DNA from: Legionella bononiensis
GTDB lineage: Bacteria > Pseudomonadota > Gammaproteobacteria > Legionellales > Legionellaceae
Assembly (NCBI RefSeq): GCF_016786215.1
Contig: NZ_JADOBG010000022.1
Coordinates: 186,001-250,000, forward strand
Reading direction: 5' to 3'
Length of the DNA: 64,000 nt
Position numbers and translations under genes: made by a program. Below the pieces are notes generated by a model, which searched no databases, was not told the origin of the DNA, and worked only from the letters and a program-made list of their open reading frames with translations. Of this stretch, positions 8,026-18,077 are shown in pieces; the stretch's first letter is position 1; each line of letters opens with the position of its first letter.

Positions 8026-11000
8026 TTATACGAGAGGTTTTTTACTGTTTTTCGCTGGCAATTTAAAGGATTTATCCGCTTTTATTAATTTCTGGATTTC
8101 AGCAAAAGGCACAGGCTTGGAAAAAAAGAAACCTTGTATTTCATCACAGCCCATATCCATCAGGAGCTTAACTTGATCTGCGGTTTCTACTCCTTCTGCA
8201 ACCACGGTGATATTCAAGCTATGAGACAAGGCAATTATCGCGTTTATTATTTTAATACTGTGGACATTATCGGGTAACCCTTCAATAAACGTTTTATCAA
8301 TTTTAAGAGTTTCGGGACAATAATTTCTTAAATAATCAAATGAACTGTAACCTGTTCCAAAATCATCCAGAGTAATATGAACGTTCAACTGTTGTAATTC
8401 ATTAATTACTTTTACTGTTTGTACCGTATTGCTCATCAATAACGTTTCAGTCACTTCAAATTCTAGAAATCTTGAATTGATAGAAAATTCTTCCAATAGT
8501 CTTTTTATTTTTTCCACCAGATTATACGAACTGCTGAATTGACGTGCCGTTAAATTTATTGCCGTACGTACAGGATGTTCACTTCGTACCATGTCTTTAA
8601 ACGCTGCGCTTAAAACCCAGTCACTTACTTCAAGGATTAATTCAGATTTCTCACAAACAGGTATAAAATAGTCAGGTAACCGCAATGTACCTGTAGGGTC
8701 ATGCCAACGAATTAAAGCTTCAACACCGGTAATTTTCCCAGTTTTCAAGGAAATTTGGGGTTGATAATATAACTCCAACTCATTATTTATTATGGCCGCA
8801 TGCATGGCGCTTTCTATTTCAAGCTGCCGTGCTGGCAGTGTAAGGGTCTCTGAAGTAGCAAATTTAAACTGATGACTTCCATCCTTAGTTGATTCTATGA
8901 GTGCCCATATCGCATTGCTTAATAGCTGAGTACTGGTAACACCATGCTCTGGGTATTGGCTGATACCAATATTAGTGGTTAAAAATAGTTCCAGATTATT
9001 TTCTCGGAATGGTTTAACAGTGATCTGAAGTAAGGCTCTCACAAAGTCAATAATCGAACTTTGATCTTTTAAAGTATGCGATAAAAAGCCAAAAACTCCT
9101 GGCTGTATTATCGCGATCATATCAACAGATGACAATGACGCATCAAAATACTTTTTAGCCAAGTTTTGGAACAATTTGTTACCCACATCATAACCCATTG
9201 TATTATTGATAAGCTGAAGGTTATTCACTTGCAATTTAATAACCACAAAAGAAGGAACTTTATGTTCAATAAATTCATCAATTTTTTTCAAAAATGAATG
9301 ACAATTATAAAGACCTGTCAGAGGATCGTAATTATCAATATGTTTCATCTTATTGATCAGTAAAATATTTTGAATGTATTTACTAAAATTGGCGGTGAAT
9401 TCCATGAGTATTTTGAATACATCAATATTTAAATTCAATTCTTTTTGATTATAAAAATTCATTACCCCAATATGCTGATCGGATACCAATAAAGGGATTC
9501 CTACTATTTCTTTTAATCGCAGGGTTTCACCATCAATCCGTTGATAAGGATGGTTCAAATCGGCAGGATCGATGCTGTATTGAATAGTGTTCTGACCTAA
9601 ACACCTTATTTGAAATGTTTTTTCTGAATCCTCGCTTAATGATAAAGTTCTTATTGATTTAGGTTTTATAGCTAAATCGTCCTTAAGCCAATTGGCCAAA
9701 CAGGTTAAAGTATTGTCTTTATCATCCAATAACCAAAATTCCCCTATATCATAACCAATAGCAAGACTGATAGCTTTCAATATGTTCTGAGCAAAAAGGC
9801 TAATGTCCTGGGTTTCACTCAAGTTCTTATGCAACTCGGCCAATAGTTGTTGATGCATCATCAGATTGTATTTTGCGGTCACATCTGTAGCAACTCCAAG
9901 TATTGCCAACAGATTTCCTTTAGCATCCTTTAAAGGAAAAATCTGATCCGATATTTGCCGAATAACTCCATCAGCCCGCAAAATTTTAATTTCTACTATA
10001 ACATTTGAAGCACCTTGTTTAATTTGCTCGATAGCATCCAGTATCCTGGGTCTGTCATCAGGTATCACCAGATTTAACCAACTATTCGGCGCCTGATACA
10101 ATGAGTCAACTGACTGACCACAGATTTTTTCAAAAGCGGGACTAACATAGGTTAATTCATGTGAATCAACAAGCATTCTCCATAAAACAAGATCAATATT
10201 TTCAGTAAATTCAGTAAACAACTTTTCTCGTGTTTTCAACTGTTCCTGTAGTTCATTAGAATATTGTTCAAGCCGATCCATGATTAAAATAGCGATAAAT
10301 ACAACAAAAGTAATCAAAACTAAAAAAATGATAATTGCTACGATCATGGTGAAATTTTTACCATAAAGTTGATACTTCACTCCTAAAGCAATTAACTTGA
10401 TGGTAATGATGGATGCAATAAAAATGAGAGGTAACAAGGTTCTGGCTAATCGCCCTCCAACAGTATCCCCCAATAAAATGAAACTGACCCCAACCGTGGG
10501 TCGAGCAAACAATAAAGTGCCGCAGATCAGCAAAAAAGCAATGATGGTATGAATGGCCAGGTTAATACTAGTTACGATCAAGTAATTAGGCTCAACAATA
10601 GCAAAATTGTATAAAACACTGAACATGGTTATTGGAAAAATCAGACACATAAAAACCTGGAAACTCCAGTTGGGCAGAACCCTGGAATCAATACACAATA
10701 TAGCCATGCTTGCAAAAACCAGATTAATGGCTGTACTAAACGCCATGCGCCCCGGAAAATATAAGGGATATATTGGATTCTCAATAAAAAAAAGCTGATC
10801 AATACCTAGGTCTTTAGCGAACAAGTACTCATATAAGGTCAATAAAGCGATTATCAACACAAATGTCGCAATACCTTTAGTGATAAAGCGATTGAACACC
10901 CCCAAATTTCGGTCACTCAGCAAAAATAATGCGATACCAATTAAAATCATACAGACAGAAGTATTAAATTTCATTGTTATCATATTGGAAACAATACTTT

Positions 11001-11202
11001 TTAGAATCTGAATGTCAAAAATCCAACCACTTGCACCGATACAACCCAAAATAATGATTCCTAAAGACAAGGTTTTAGTAATTATTTTGCATTGTTGCAA
11101 TGAAAGTATTATTTTTTGCATACGTAATCCATGACGTCCTTTAATGCAGCAAAACTCCGCCAGTAAAGTATAAAAGGTACTTAAATCATTAATCAGGTTC
11201 AT
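8026..11202 (-). CDS. Membrane PAS-GAF-degenerate GGDEF-EAL cyclic-di-GMP protein
   Basis: The 1058-residue protein has about eight hydrophobic segments (residues 40-310), a PAS domain (about 330-445), a GAF-like domain (about 455-620), a GGDEF-fold domain (about 625-785) and an EAL domain (about 800-1045). At the GGDEF signature the sequence is IQPGVFGF, so cyclase activity should be lost, although the domain could sense GTP. The EAL domain looks intact: EALIRW, LEFEVTETLL, TLDDFGTGYSS, KIDKTFI and EGVET. It is therefore expected to hydrolyse c-di-GMP to pGpG at the inner membrane. The start at 11202 lacks a clear ribosome site; an internal ATG about 27 codons later is possible. Confidence 0.85.
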   Translation of the reverse strand: MNLINDLSTFYTLLAEFCCIKGRHGLRMQKIILSLQQCKIITKTLSLGIIILGCIGASGWIFDIQILKSIVSNMITMKFNTSVCMILIGIALFLLSDRNLGVFNRFITKGIATFVLIIALLTLYEYLFAKDLGIDQLFFIENPIYPLYFPGRMAFSTAINLVFASMAILCIDSRVLPNWSFQVFMCLIFPITMFSVLYNFAIVEPNYLIVTSINLAIHTIIAFLLICGTLLFARPTVGVSFILLGDTVGGRLARTLLPLIFIASIITIKLIALGVKYQLYGKNFTMIVAIIIFLVLITFVVFIAILIMDRLEQYSNELQEQLKTREKLFTEFTENIDLVLWRMLVDSHELTYVSPAFEKICGQSVDSLYQAPNSWLNLVIPDDRPRILDAIEQIKQGASNVIVEIKILRADGVIRQISDQIFPLKDAKGNLLAILGVATDVTAKYNLMMHQQLLAELHKNLSETQDISLFAQNILKAISLAIGYDIGEFWLLDDKDNTLTCLANWLKDDLAIKPKSIRTLSLSEDSEKTFQIRCLGQNTIQYSIDPADLNHPYQRIDGETLRLKEIVGIPLLVSDQHIGVMNFYNQKELNLNIDVFKILMEFTANFSKYIQNILLINKMKHIDNYDPLTGLYNCHSFLKKIDEFIEHKVPSFVVIKLQVNNLQLINNTMGYDVGNKLFQNLAKKYFDASLSSVDMIAIIQPGVFGFLSHTLKDQSSIIDFVRALLQITVKPFRENNLELFLTTNIGISQYPEHGVTSTQLLSNAIWALIESTKDGSHQFKFATSETLTLPARQLEIESAMHAAIINNELELYYQPQISLKTGKITGVEALIRWHDPTGTLRLPDYFIPVCEKSELILEVSDWVLSAAFKDMVRSEHPVRTAINLTARQFSSSYNLVEKIKRLLEEFSINSRFLEFEVTETLLMSNTVQTVKVINELQQLNVHITLDDFGTGYSSFDYLRNYCPETLKIDKTFIEGLPDNVHSIKIINAIIALSHSLNITVVAEGVETADQVKLLMDMGCDEIQGFFFSKPVPFAEIQKLIKADKSFKLPAKNSKKPLV

Positions 11203-11248
11203 TTAATTATAGTATAGAGTTCTGCATTTATTTTTTGAGCCTGGTGGA

Positions 11249-11433
11249 GTAGCCTGTATTAGACGAAGTCGTAATACAGGATCAATCTCTTCAACAATCC
11301 CCTGCTCTTATATATTTGATACAGTTATTTGAATATTCATCGATTGATTAAAACGAATGATTGAGGATAAATGGAAAGCATCGGAGCTTTGTAGAAAACA
11401 CCCTGTATTACGACTTCGTCTAATACAGGCTAC
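11249..11433. repeat. Pair of inverted 32-bp palindromic elements
   Basis: Arm 11249-11280 is exactly the reverse complement of arm 11402-11433, with 121 bases between. Each arm is itself a hairpin (CCTGTATTA ... TAATACAGG). It fills the gap between the EAL gene and the antiporter gene, so it may shape transcript ends there. The architecture is like a paired REP element. Confidence 0.8.
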
Positions 11434-11455
11434 ATAGAACACTTGTCAAAAGCCC

Positions 11456-13267
11456 CTAATTACTTTCTGTTTCAATATTTTGAGAACCGATACCTATAAT
11501 CTTCCAGCCAGTAGTTGGGATAAAGCGTGCATCAACAGTAAAAACGTAGATGGCATTATTTGGATCGATTGCAAATAATGGCCAACTCGGCTCTCCTTCT
11601 GTTGCTAAATACTGATCATAAGTATACTGTTCGGTCAACAAGGTGGTTTTAATTTTCGCCCCTGAATTGATGCGATGGTGTAACAGATCAAAAGTAACAT
11701 CTTGACCAAAAATAATTCGCCCGCCATGTTTAAAATGGATCTTATCTGCAATTTGCTCTTGTTGCGTATCGGTGGTACGTATTGTAAAGATGCTATCCGA
11801 TCCAAATTCCTGCCTGTAATGTTTTGCAGCCAGAATATTTAACTCCAACTGTGGCGTCATCACCAGCAAATGCTTTATAGGCATCAAATTGATATTATCT
11901 TCTGCATGCATTGAAACAGGATTCCCCCAATAAGTGGTCAACCCGTTCATTTTCGCCGAGCTAATCAGCGACCAATCCTGATCCGCAAGGCAGACATAAA
12001 TAGTGTTCTCAACCAGCTGCTTTGCAATAGCTTGAGCAACCGAATTAGCACCTATGATTAGAAATCCTTTGGGCTTTGGCTCCGCAACCTTGAGTTTTAT
12101 AGCCAGAAATTTAGCAGTGATACTTTGAAGCAAAACAGTCCCTACAATAATAAAAAAAGTTAATGGGACCAATAATTGCGATTCCGTATTACCTAAATTC
12201 TCTAATTTAAGAGCAAAAATGGCTGAAATAGCTGCGGCAATAATTCCCCGTGGAGCAATCCATGCGATCAAGTGACGCTCATTAAGGGTTAATTTTGAAC
12301 CCCATGAAGACAGATACACATTAATAGGACGGATGATGAATTGAATAACAGCAAACAAAGCTAAGGCCGGCCATCCTAATGAGATAAAGGTTGCCAGATT
12401 GATACGTGCTGCCAAAATGATGAAGAGAAAGGAAATCAATAAAACACTAAGGCTTTCCTTGAAATTTAAAATATCATCCAGTTCAATATTTTTTATATTA
12501 GCAAGGCAAATACCCATTAACGTTACAGTAAGCAAACCCGAATCATCAACCAGATAATTTGACACTGCAAAAACGCCACAAACCAAGGTTAGCACAGCAA
12601 AATTTTGCAATTGCTCTGGAATCCAATATTTTCTCAAGGCAGTACCAAAAGCAAATCCACTCGAAATCCCTAACCCAACACTGATCAATAAAACTTTGCA
12701 GAATACCAGCAAATCCCCCCAAAAACCGGTGTTTATGTTGTCAGAAATAATATATTCAAACACTAAAACAGCCAGCAAAGCGCCAAGAGGGTCAATTAAA
12801 ATTCCTTCCCATTGCAACACATTAGCTATATTCGCATTAGGCCGCAATATTTTAAGCATAGGAATAATCACTGTAGGACCAGTAACCACCATTATTGCAG
12901 CAAATAAAAACGACATGGCCCAGGTAAAATGAAATATAAAATGAGTAGCCAGAGCGATTAGGACCCAGGTTAACATAGCCCCAAATGTAATCAGATTTTG
13001 GATGACTCGTTCTAACCCTGGAATATTTTTAAACTTCAGAGTCAAACTGCCTTCAAACAGAATGATTGCCGCAGACAAAGAGATAAATGGATTCAGCATG
13101 GCTCCTAATTGTTTATCGGGGTTAAGCCAATTTAAGATGGGACCTTCGATAATACCGCTCACTAATAAAAAAATAATGACAGGAATTTTTAAACGCCAGG
13201 CTAACCATTGACACATCAGTCCGGTTATCAGAACCAGGGCAAAGAGCAATAAAGCATGTTCAGCCAT
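11456..13267 (-). CDS. Na+/H+ (cation:proton) antiporter with C-terminal TrkA-N-type domain
   Basis: The 603-residue protein has about 12 hydrophobic segments across residues 1-390, including TGPTVIIPML and IDPLGALLAVLVFEY, which are signatures of the CPA1 (NhaP-like) exchanger core. Residues about 400-520 form a nucleotide-binding fold (GFLIIGANSVAQAIAKQL, NTIYVCLADQDW), as in TrkA-N regulatory domains. It probably exchanges Na+ or K+ for protons across the inner membrane, gated by a dinucleotide. It lies alone between two c-di-GMP genes on the same strand, 149 bp after the next one. Confidence 0.85.
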   Translation of the reverse strand: MAEHALLLFALVLITGLMCQWLAWRLKIPVIIFLLVSGIIEGPILNWLNPDKQLGAMLNPFISLSAAIILFEGSLTLKFKNIPGLERVIQNLITFGAMLTWVLIALATHFIFHFTWAMSFLFAAIMVVTGPTVIIPMLKILRPNANIANVLQWEGILIDPLGALLAVLVFEYIISDNINTGFWGDLLVFCKVLLISVGLGISSGFAFGTALRKYWIPEQLQNFAVLTLVCGVFAVSNYLVDDSGLLTVTLMGICLANIKNIELDDILNFKESLSVLLISFLFIILAARINLATFISLGWPALALFAVIQFIIRPINVYLSSWGSKLTLNERHLIAWIAPRGIIAAAISAIFALKLENLGNTESQLLVPLTFFIIVGTVLLQSITAKFLAIKLKVAEPKPKGFLIIGANSVAQAIAKQLVENTIYVCLADQDWSLISSAKMNGLTTYWGNPVSMHAEDNINLMPIKHLLVMTPQLELNILAAKHYRQEFGSDSIFTIRTTDTQQEQIADKIHFKHGGRIIFGQDVTFDLLHHRINSGAKIKTTLLTEQYTYDQYLATEGEPSWPLFAIDPNNAIYVFTVDARFIPTTGWKIIGIGSQNIETESN

Positions 13268-13416
13268 TGACGTCTCCGATAAGAATGGAATCCTGATCTA
13301 TCATTTCATCAATCACCCTTGTTTTGTGCGATTAACAATTCATTGTTCCAATCCACACAAACTCCTGCTTACCACAGCTTGTACCTGAATGTTCTACATC
13401 ATCGAATCCTATACAA

Positions 13417-16400
13417 CTAACTGCCTCCATCCTCTGCTTGCTTTGTTTTTAATGCCGTCTCATGCACTTTCATCCAGATTAACAATTCATTTAAAGGCAT
13501 GGGTTGCGCAAAATAATATCCCTGGACGATGTTGCAACCCCATTTATTTAATAAATTCAGCTGTTCATTACTCTCAACGCCTTCTGCAATAGATTTTATA
13601 CCCAGACCATGCGATAGCTGAATCGTCGTAAGAACGATGGTTGCATCATCTGGATTCAAGTCCATACCTTTGATAAAAGAACGATCTATTTTAAGAAATG
13701 AAATAGGCAACTTTTTTAACAAATGAATGGAAGAAAAGCCTATACCAAAATCATCCAGAGCAAATTGAATTCCAAGCTCATGCAAACGGTTCATAGCACT
13801 TATTATGTGTTCTATATCATTCATTAATGAGTTTTCGGTGATTTCCAAACAAAGCTCATTGGGTTTTATTTGAAATTTCTTTAACAGAATTTGAATAAAA
13901 TGGGTAAATGAGGTGTTTTCTATTTGTTTAATTGAAATGTTCATGGCTAAAAACAGATTGGATTTATTTTTTGAAATTTCTCGATACTCTTTAAAGGCCT
14001 GTTGCAATAACAATTTGCCCAGATCATAAATAATACCCCGATCCTCAGCGATTAATAATGATTCAACCAGGGAAAAATCTTTTAGATGTTCATCCTCCCA
14101 TCTTAACAAGGCCTCTATTCCTAACAATTTATGGTTTACTGCGTGTAACATGGGTTGATAATAAATTCGGTATTTTTTCTCTCTGATTGCCTGATGTAAC
14201 CAATGCTCAATTTCATTGTATTTCACTAATTTTTCATTTGTAGAATCGCTATAAAAAGAATAAGTGTCTTTACCTTTTTGTTTTGATTGATACATTGCAA
14301 TATCTGCATTCTTAAGCAATGTCTCTGAATCTATGCCATTTTTTGGATATAGTGCTATGCCGATACTTAAAGATGCTTTTACATAATGATCATCAATTTT
14401 TATTGGTTTATCAAAAGCAGATAAAATACGTTTCATGATCCGGGTCAAATCATTAACTTTATGAGTCTCTTCGCAAATAAGGCCAAACTCATCACCACCT
14501 ATTCTCGCAAAATAATCGGAATCGCGAAGATGTGGTGTTATTTTTTCAGGTAAAATGGTTAATAGTTTATCTCCATAGACATGACCCAAGGTATCATTAA
14601 TCAATTTGAAGTTATCGAGATCCAGAAAACAAATGCCAAATTGCTTTTTTGCTCGTTGAGCACGCGCAATAGCATGCTCTAGAAATTCAAAAAAACTCAA
14701 TCGATTAGGTAATTTAGTTAGGGGATCAACATGCGCCATATTCATCAACTTTGCTTCATTTTCTAGTCGTTCCGTGATGTCGCTGAAAATAATAGCAGCT
14801 CCATTAACCTCGTTATCCACAATAATAGGAATGCAGGTATACTCCACCCAAATGTAACTGTGATCTTTTTTCCAAAAAACAGCCTCTTTTGTTCTTATTA
14901 CTGATTGCTCTTGAATGGCACGATATACTGTAAGACTTTCTAATGGAGGAGCGTGATCATTGATTATCCTTTCAATAAGAATCCTATAAATGGATTCATC
15001 TTTTAGTTCATTGCTGGAATACCCCAGTAACTGTTCAGCCGTCGAATTGATAAAAGCAATTTTGTAATCAAGGGTTATCCATATGACCCCTTCCCCGGTT
15101 GCATTGAGCAACAGCTTATTTTTTGCTTGTTCTGTTTGCAGTTGCGTTGTTCTGGCTTCAGCAAGAAATTGAATCAAATAACGTTGGCCGTAAAGAATAA
15201 ATAAAATCATGTTCATAAACACGCAAAAAAACAGCGTTGTGGTCAAAGATAACCATACATGCCAGGAATATTCCAGATTAATGAAATAGGGTGATGAAGT
15301 CGCATTAAATCCCCAATTCTCCCCAGCAAATAAAAAATTAGAGGACATATGAAATAATCGTGATTGATTCATAAGAACTTGTTTATTATAAATTTCATAC
15401 TCTGTTTCCCTATAGGGATCATCTGGTTTATTGGTAAGGGTAAGATTGGAGTATTTTAAAAAATTATTGAATTTTTGATTAAATAACTCCTGGATATCGA
15501 TTTGTAACAAAATAAATCCCGCAATTTTATTTTTATTGACGACAGGTGTAACAATATAAACACCGTCCAATCGATTATTTTTGGATGTGATTATTGGAAA
15601 AACAAAAGACTTATCTTTAATAATGTGTTGTTCCACTTTATTCAGATTAAGAATTGAAGACAGATCATCTCCTTTTTGAAAAGCTATTCCTGTGCTTAAT
15701 AATGAAAAAAGTACCTGGTCAGACTCTGATTTTTTACTTAAAGAATCATGATTCCCCGGGTTCATTTTCGTAGCAGGAAATTGATATTTTATATTTAATT
15801 CATTGCGATCAACTACTTTAGGAACCCATAAAATGGATTGTATATGTGAATGTTCCTTTACTATTAAAGTTGCCAGGCTCTGAAAGTCTTCATTGCTTAG
15901 TTCAGGAACTATTTTAAAAAACAGAGCCATTTCTTTGCCAATTTCCGTCGTTAAATGAAGCTGATCAGCTAAGATAATGAATTTATATTTGGTTAATTCA
16001 ATAAATTTAGATTGCACTCGCTTATACTCTGCCTGGCTATAAAAAAGATGGGCCAGAAAAACAATACAGAAAGTGAAGCATAAAGGGATTAATATAGGTA
16101 CTACCCTGCTTCGCCACAATTTTGCCGGTTGGGCAAGGGCTATCAGTATGACGGGTGTAAATATGAGCACTCCTGTGCTGTCCCCCGTCCACCAGGTAAC
16201 CCAGCTCGTCAGAAAATACTCCGATGAAATGGCTCCTATCAAAAATAAGCCAACATTACTAAACGTTGAATTCACGATGCAGGAAACAGGACCAGTAAGA
16301 AGCGCAAAAAGCAAAATATCTTTAGGAAGATGTAATGGATTATCTAACTTGATAAAATATTTTATAAGCCACCACCCAAATAAGGCCTGAATTACTGCTC

Positions 16401-16689
16401 CCGTTCCTGTGATAACACCTGTAACAAGGACAAACAGATCAATGGCATTTCCAACGTTGTTATAAGTAATATAAATATTGAGAATGAACGAACCAATAAA
16501 AATACCAGGCAGCGTTTTTAGACCATAAACAAGAACAAAACCAAGCGCAATTCCAGAAGGAGGCCATATTGCTGTAGCATAGCCTGGAGGCACAGCAAGC
16601 ATTAACCCAATGTACCCTGTTAGAATATATAAAAACAGGACAGCCAAATTATACTTGACTGAACTGTTTAAAAGAGAAGCTCCGTTCAT
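13417..16689 (-). CDS. MASE1-CHASE-PAS-GGDEF-EAL bifunctional cyclic-di-GMP enzyme
   Basis: The 1090-residue protein starts with a MASE1 membrane sensor (AVPPGYATAIWPPSGIALG; about residues 15-215). A CHASE-like periplasmic domain (about 225-470) with its second membrane helix near 480-500 follows, then PAS (about 520-640), GGDEF (about 645-805) and EAL (about 820-1075). The cyclase signature ARIGGDEFG is intact. The EAL domain keeps EALLRW, LEITENSL, ALDDFGIGFSS, KIDRSFI and AEGVES. Both synthesis and breakdown of c-di-GMP are possible, with output set by an extracytoplasmic signal through CHASE. ATG at 16689 is the first in frame. Confidence 0.88.
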   Translation of the reverse strand: MNGASLLNSSVKYNLAVLFLYILTGYIGLMLAVPPGYATAIWPPSGIALGFVLVYGLKTLPGIFIGSFILNIYITYNNVGNAIDLFVLVTGVITGTGAVIQALFGWWLIKYFIKLDNPLHLPKDILLFALLTGPVSCIVNSTFSNVGLFLIGAISSEYFLTSWVTWWTGDSTGVLIFTPVILIALAQPAKLWRSRVVPILIPLCFTFCIVFLAHLFYSQAEYKRVQSKFIELTKYKFIILADQLHLTTEIGKEMALFFKIVPELSNEDFQSLATLIVKEHSHIQSILWVPKVVDRNELNIKYQFPATKMNPGNHDSLSKKSESDQVLFSLLSTGIAFQKGDDLSSILNLNKVEQHIIKDKSFVFPIITSKNNRLDGVYIVTPVVNKNKIAGFILLQIDIQELFNQKFNNFLKYSNLTLTNKPDDPYRETEYEIYNKQVLMNQSRLFHMSSNFLFAGENWGFNATSSPYFINLEYSWHVWLSLTTTLFFCVFMNMILFILYGQRYLIQFLAEARTTQLQTEQAKNKLLLNATGEGVIWITLDYKIAFINSTAEQLLGYSSNELKDESIYRILIERIINDHAPPLESLTVYRAIQEQSVIRTKEAVFWKKDHSYIWVEYTCIPIIVDNEVNGAAIIFSDITERLENEAKLMNMAHVDPLTKLPNRLSFFEFLEHAIARAQRAKKQFGICFLDLDNFKLINDTLGHVYGDKLLTILPEKITPHLRDSDYFARIGGDEFGLICEETHKVNDLTRIMKRILSAFDKPIKIDDHYVKASLSIGIALYPKNGIDSETLLKNADIAMYQSKQKGKDTYSFYSDSTNEKLVKYNEIEHWLHQAIREKKYRIYYQPMLHAVNHKLLGIEALLRWEDEHLKDFSLVESLLIAEDRGIIYDLGKLLLQQAFKEYREISKNKSNLFLAMNISIKQIENTSFTHFIQILLKKFQIKPNELCLEITENSLMNDIEHIISAMNRLHELGIQFALDDFGIGFSSIHLLKKLPISFLKIDRSFIKGMDLNPDDATIVLTTIQLSHGLGIKSIAEGVESNEQLNLLNKWGCNIVQGYYFAQPMPLNELLIWMKVHETALKTKQAEDGGS

Positions 16690-16848
16690 ATCAGTCAGAC
16701 TCTTTGATATGAATGGTCAGTATACTATTAAATGATATTTCGTTCATGAAGCAAAATACCTGATTTTTATATTGAGATATTAATAGTTTAGCCGATAATT
16801 TGATGTACCATATTAAACCAGAGAGAAAGTCATGGCGGGAGGCATCGA

Positions 16849-17454
16849 TTGAACATAGATTTATTGAATCAAGATGAGTTTTATGAACTGACTTATTCTA
16901 ATCTAAAACTCGATAATAAAGTTATAGAACATAAATTATTTGAACAATGCACATTCAAGCAATCAAGCTTTATAGAAACGAACTTTATATCCTGTAAGTT
17001 TGTCGACTGTGAGTTTAGTTCCTGCAATCTGAGTTCTGCTCAATTTAAAAATACCGCTTTGAATGAAATTGTATTTGAAGAATGTAAAATGATTGGCATC
17101 AATTGGACTCAAGCTAAATGGCCTTTAATAAAATTATCCAGCCCTATTAAATTTTATAAATCCAATATAAGTCACTCCAGTTTTTTTGAATTGGAATTAA
17201 GGGATCTGGTTATTGAAGAGTGTAAAGCACATGATGCCGATTTCAGAGGGTGTGACTTATCCAATGGAGTTTTTATTCTTACCGATTTTCAAGGCAGTCA
17301 ATTCATGCATACCACACTTTATTCTGCTGATTTTACTGATGCCATTAATTACGCTATAAATCCGATTGAAAATAATATTCGCAAAGGCAAATATTCCATG
17401 CCCGATGCGATGAACCTATTAAATTATTTTGAGATTGAACTGCAGGGAAATTAA
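16849..17454 (+). CDS. Pentapeptide-repeat protein (Qnr/McbG-like fold)
   Basis: This 201-residue protein is built of A(D/N)LXX-type pentapeptide repeats, for example CTFKQSSFIETNFISCKFVD, CEFSSCNLSS and DFRGCDLSNGVF, folding as a right-handed quadrilateral beta helix. Members such as Qnr and McbG mimic DNA and shield gyrase. The function here is not proven. The start is a TTG preceded by a near-ideal GGGAGG ribosome site (16837-16842) with a 6-base spacer; no better in-frame ATG exists. The ThpR gene follows closely on the same strand, so the two may be co-transcribed. Confidence 0.8.
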   Translation: MNIDLLNQDEFYELTYSNLKLDNKVIEHKLFEQCTFKQSSFIETNFISCKFVDCEFSSCNLSSAQFKNTALNEIVFEECKMIGINWTQAKWPLIKLSSPIKFYKSNISHSSFFELELRDLVIEECKAHDADFRGCDLSNGVFILTDFQGSQFMHTTLYSADFTDAINYAINPIENNIRKGKYSMPDAMNLLNYFEIELQGN

Positions 17455-17477
17455 TTTTAGTTTTGGAAACAGGCAAT

Positions 17478-18053
17478 ATGATGAAAACGATACGCTCCTT
17501 CTTCGCAATTATGCTAGATCCGGCCATAAAAAATGATATGTCTACTTGTCTATCAGCTTTAAAACACGCTGTTCCGGACTCCAATTTAAGATGGGTTAAA
17601 ATCGAACATCTCCATGTCACCCTGCAATTTTTAAACAGTCTTAAATCAGAATGCGTTCCTCAATTAATAAAAAAAATGCAAAATACACTTAAAAATACCC
17701 CTTCATTTCAATTGGAAATCGGGGCATTACAATGGTTTCCAACATCATCACATCCTAAAATCCTCTCATTTACTGTTGGACCCCACTCAATTTTAAATGA
17801 TCTATCAGCATCAATTGGCCATGAATTAACAGCACTGAACATACCCATTGAAAACAGGCCATTTCGTGCTCATATGACTTTAGGACGATTAGCATCCCAT
17901 CACCTGCTGGCAGAAACTGTGGATTTGAGCCAGATAAAATTACCACCAATCCCATCAATCACAATCAATGAGTTGTTTTTTATTGAAAGCAAACCTCAAA
18001 GCGAAGGAAGTAACTATTCTCCATTGGCACGTTTTAAATTAAGGGAAGAATGA
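17478..18053 (+). CDS. thpR: RNA 2',3'-cyclic 3'-phosphodiesterase (2'-5' RNA ligase family)
   Basis: The 191-residue protein shows the paired 2H-phosphoesterase motifs HVTL (in LHVTLQFL) and HMTL (in AHMTLGRL), the two histidines that catalyse opening of 2',3'-cyclic phosphates. The length fits ThpR/LigT. A TTG at 17463 opens the frame, but the tandem ATGs at 17478/17481 directly precede the conserved TIRSFFAIMLDP. The gene runs head-on into rtcB (18078), the RNA ligase that uses 2',3'-cyclic phosphate ends, so the two enzymes act on the same type of RNA end. Confidence 0.85.
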   Translation: MMKTIRSFFAIMLDPAIKNDMSTCLSALKHAVPDSNLRWVKIEHLHVTLQFLNSLKSECVPQLIKKMQNTLKNTPSFQLEIGALQWFPTSSHPKILSFTVGPHSILNDLSASIGHELTALNIPIENRPFRAHMTLGRLASHHLLAETVDLSQIKLPPIPSITINELFFIESKPQSEGSNYSPLARFKLREE

Positions 18054-18077
18054 CTGAACATAAAGTAACAAATCACC

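Noticed and set aside
8026..11202. Active diguanylate cyclase at the GGDEF-fold domain
   Set aside because: The signature reads IQPGVFGF instead of GGDEF, so cyclase activity is not claimed.
16073..16390. 105-codon open frame on the + strand
   Set aside because: It is antisense to the MASE1 domain of the cyclic-di-GMP enzyme.
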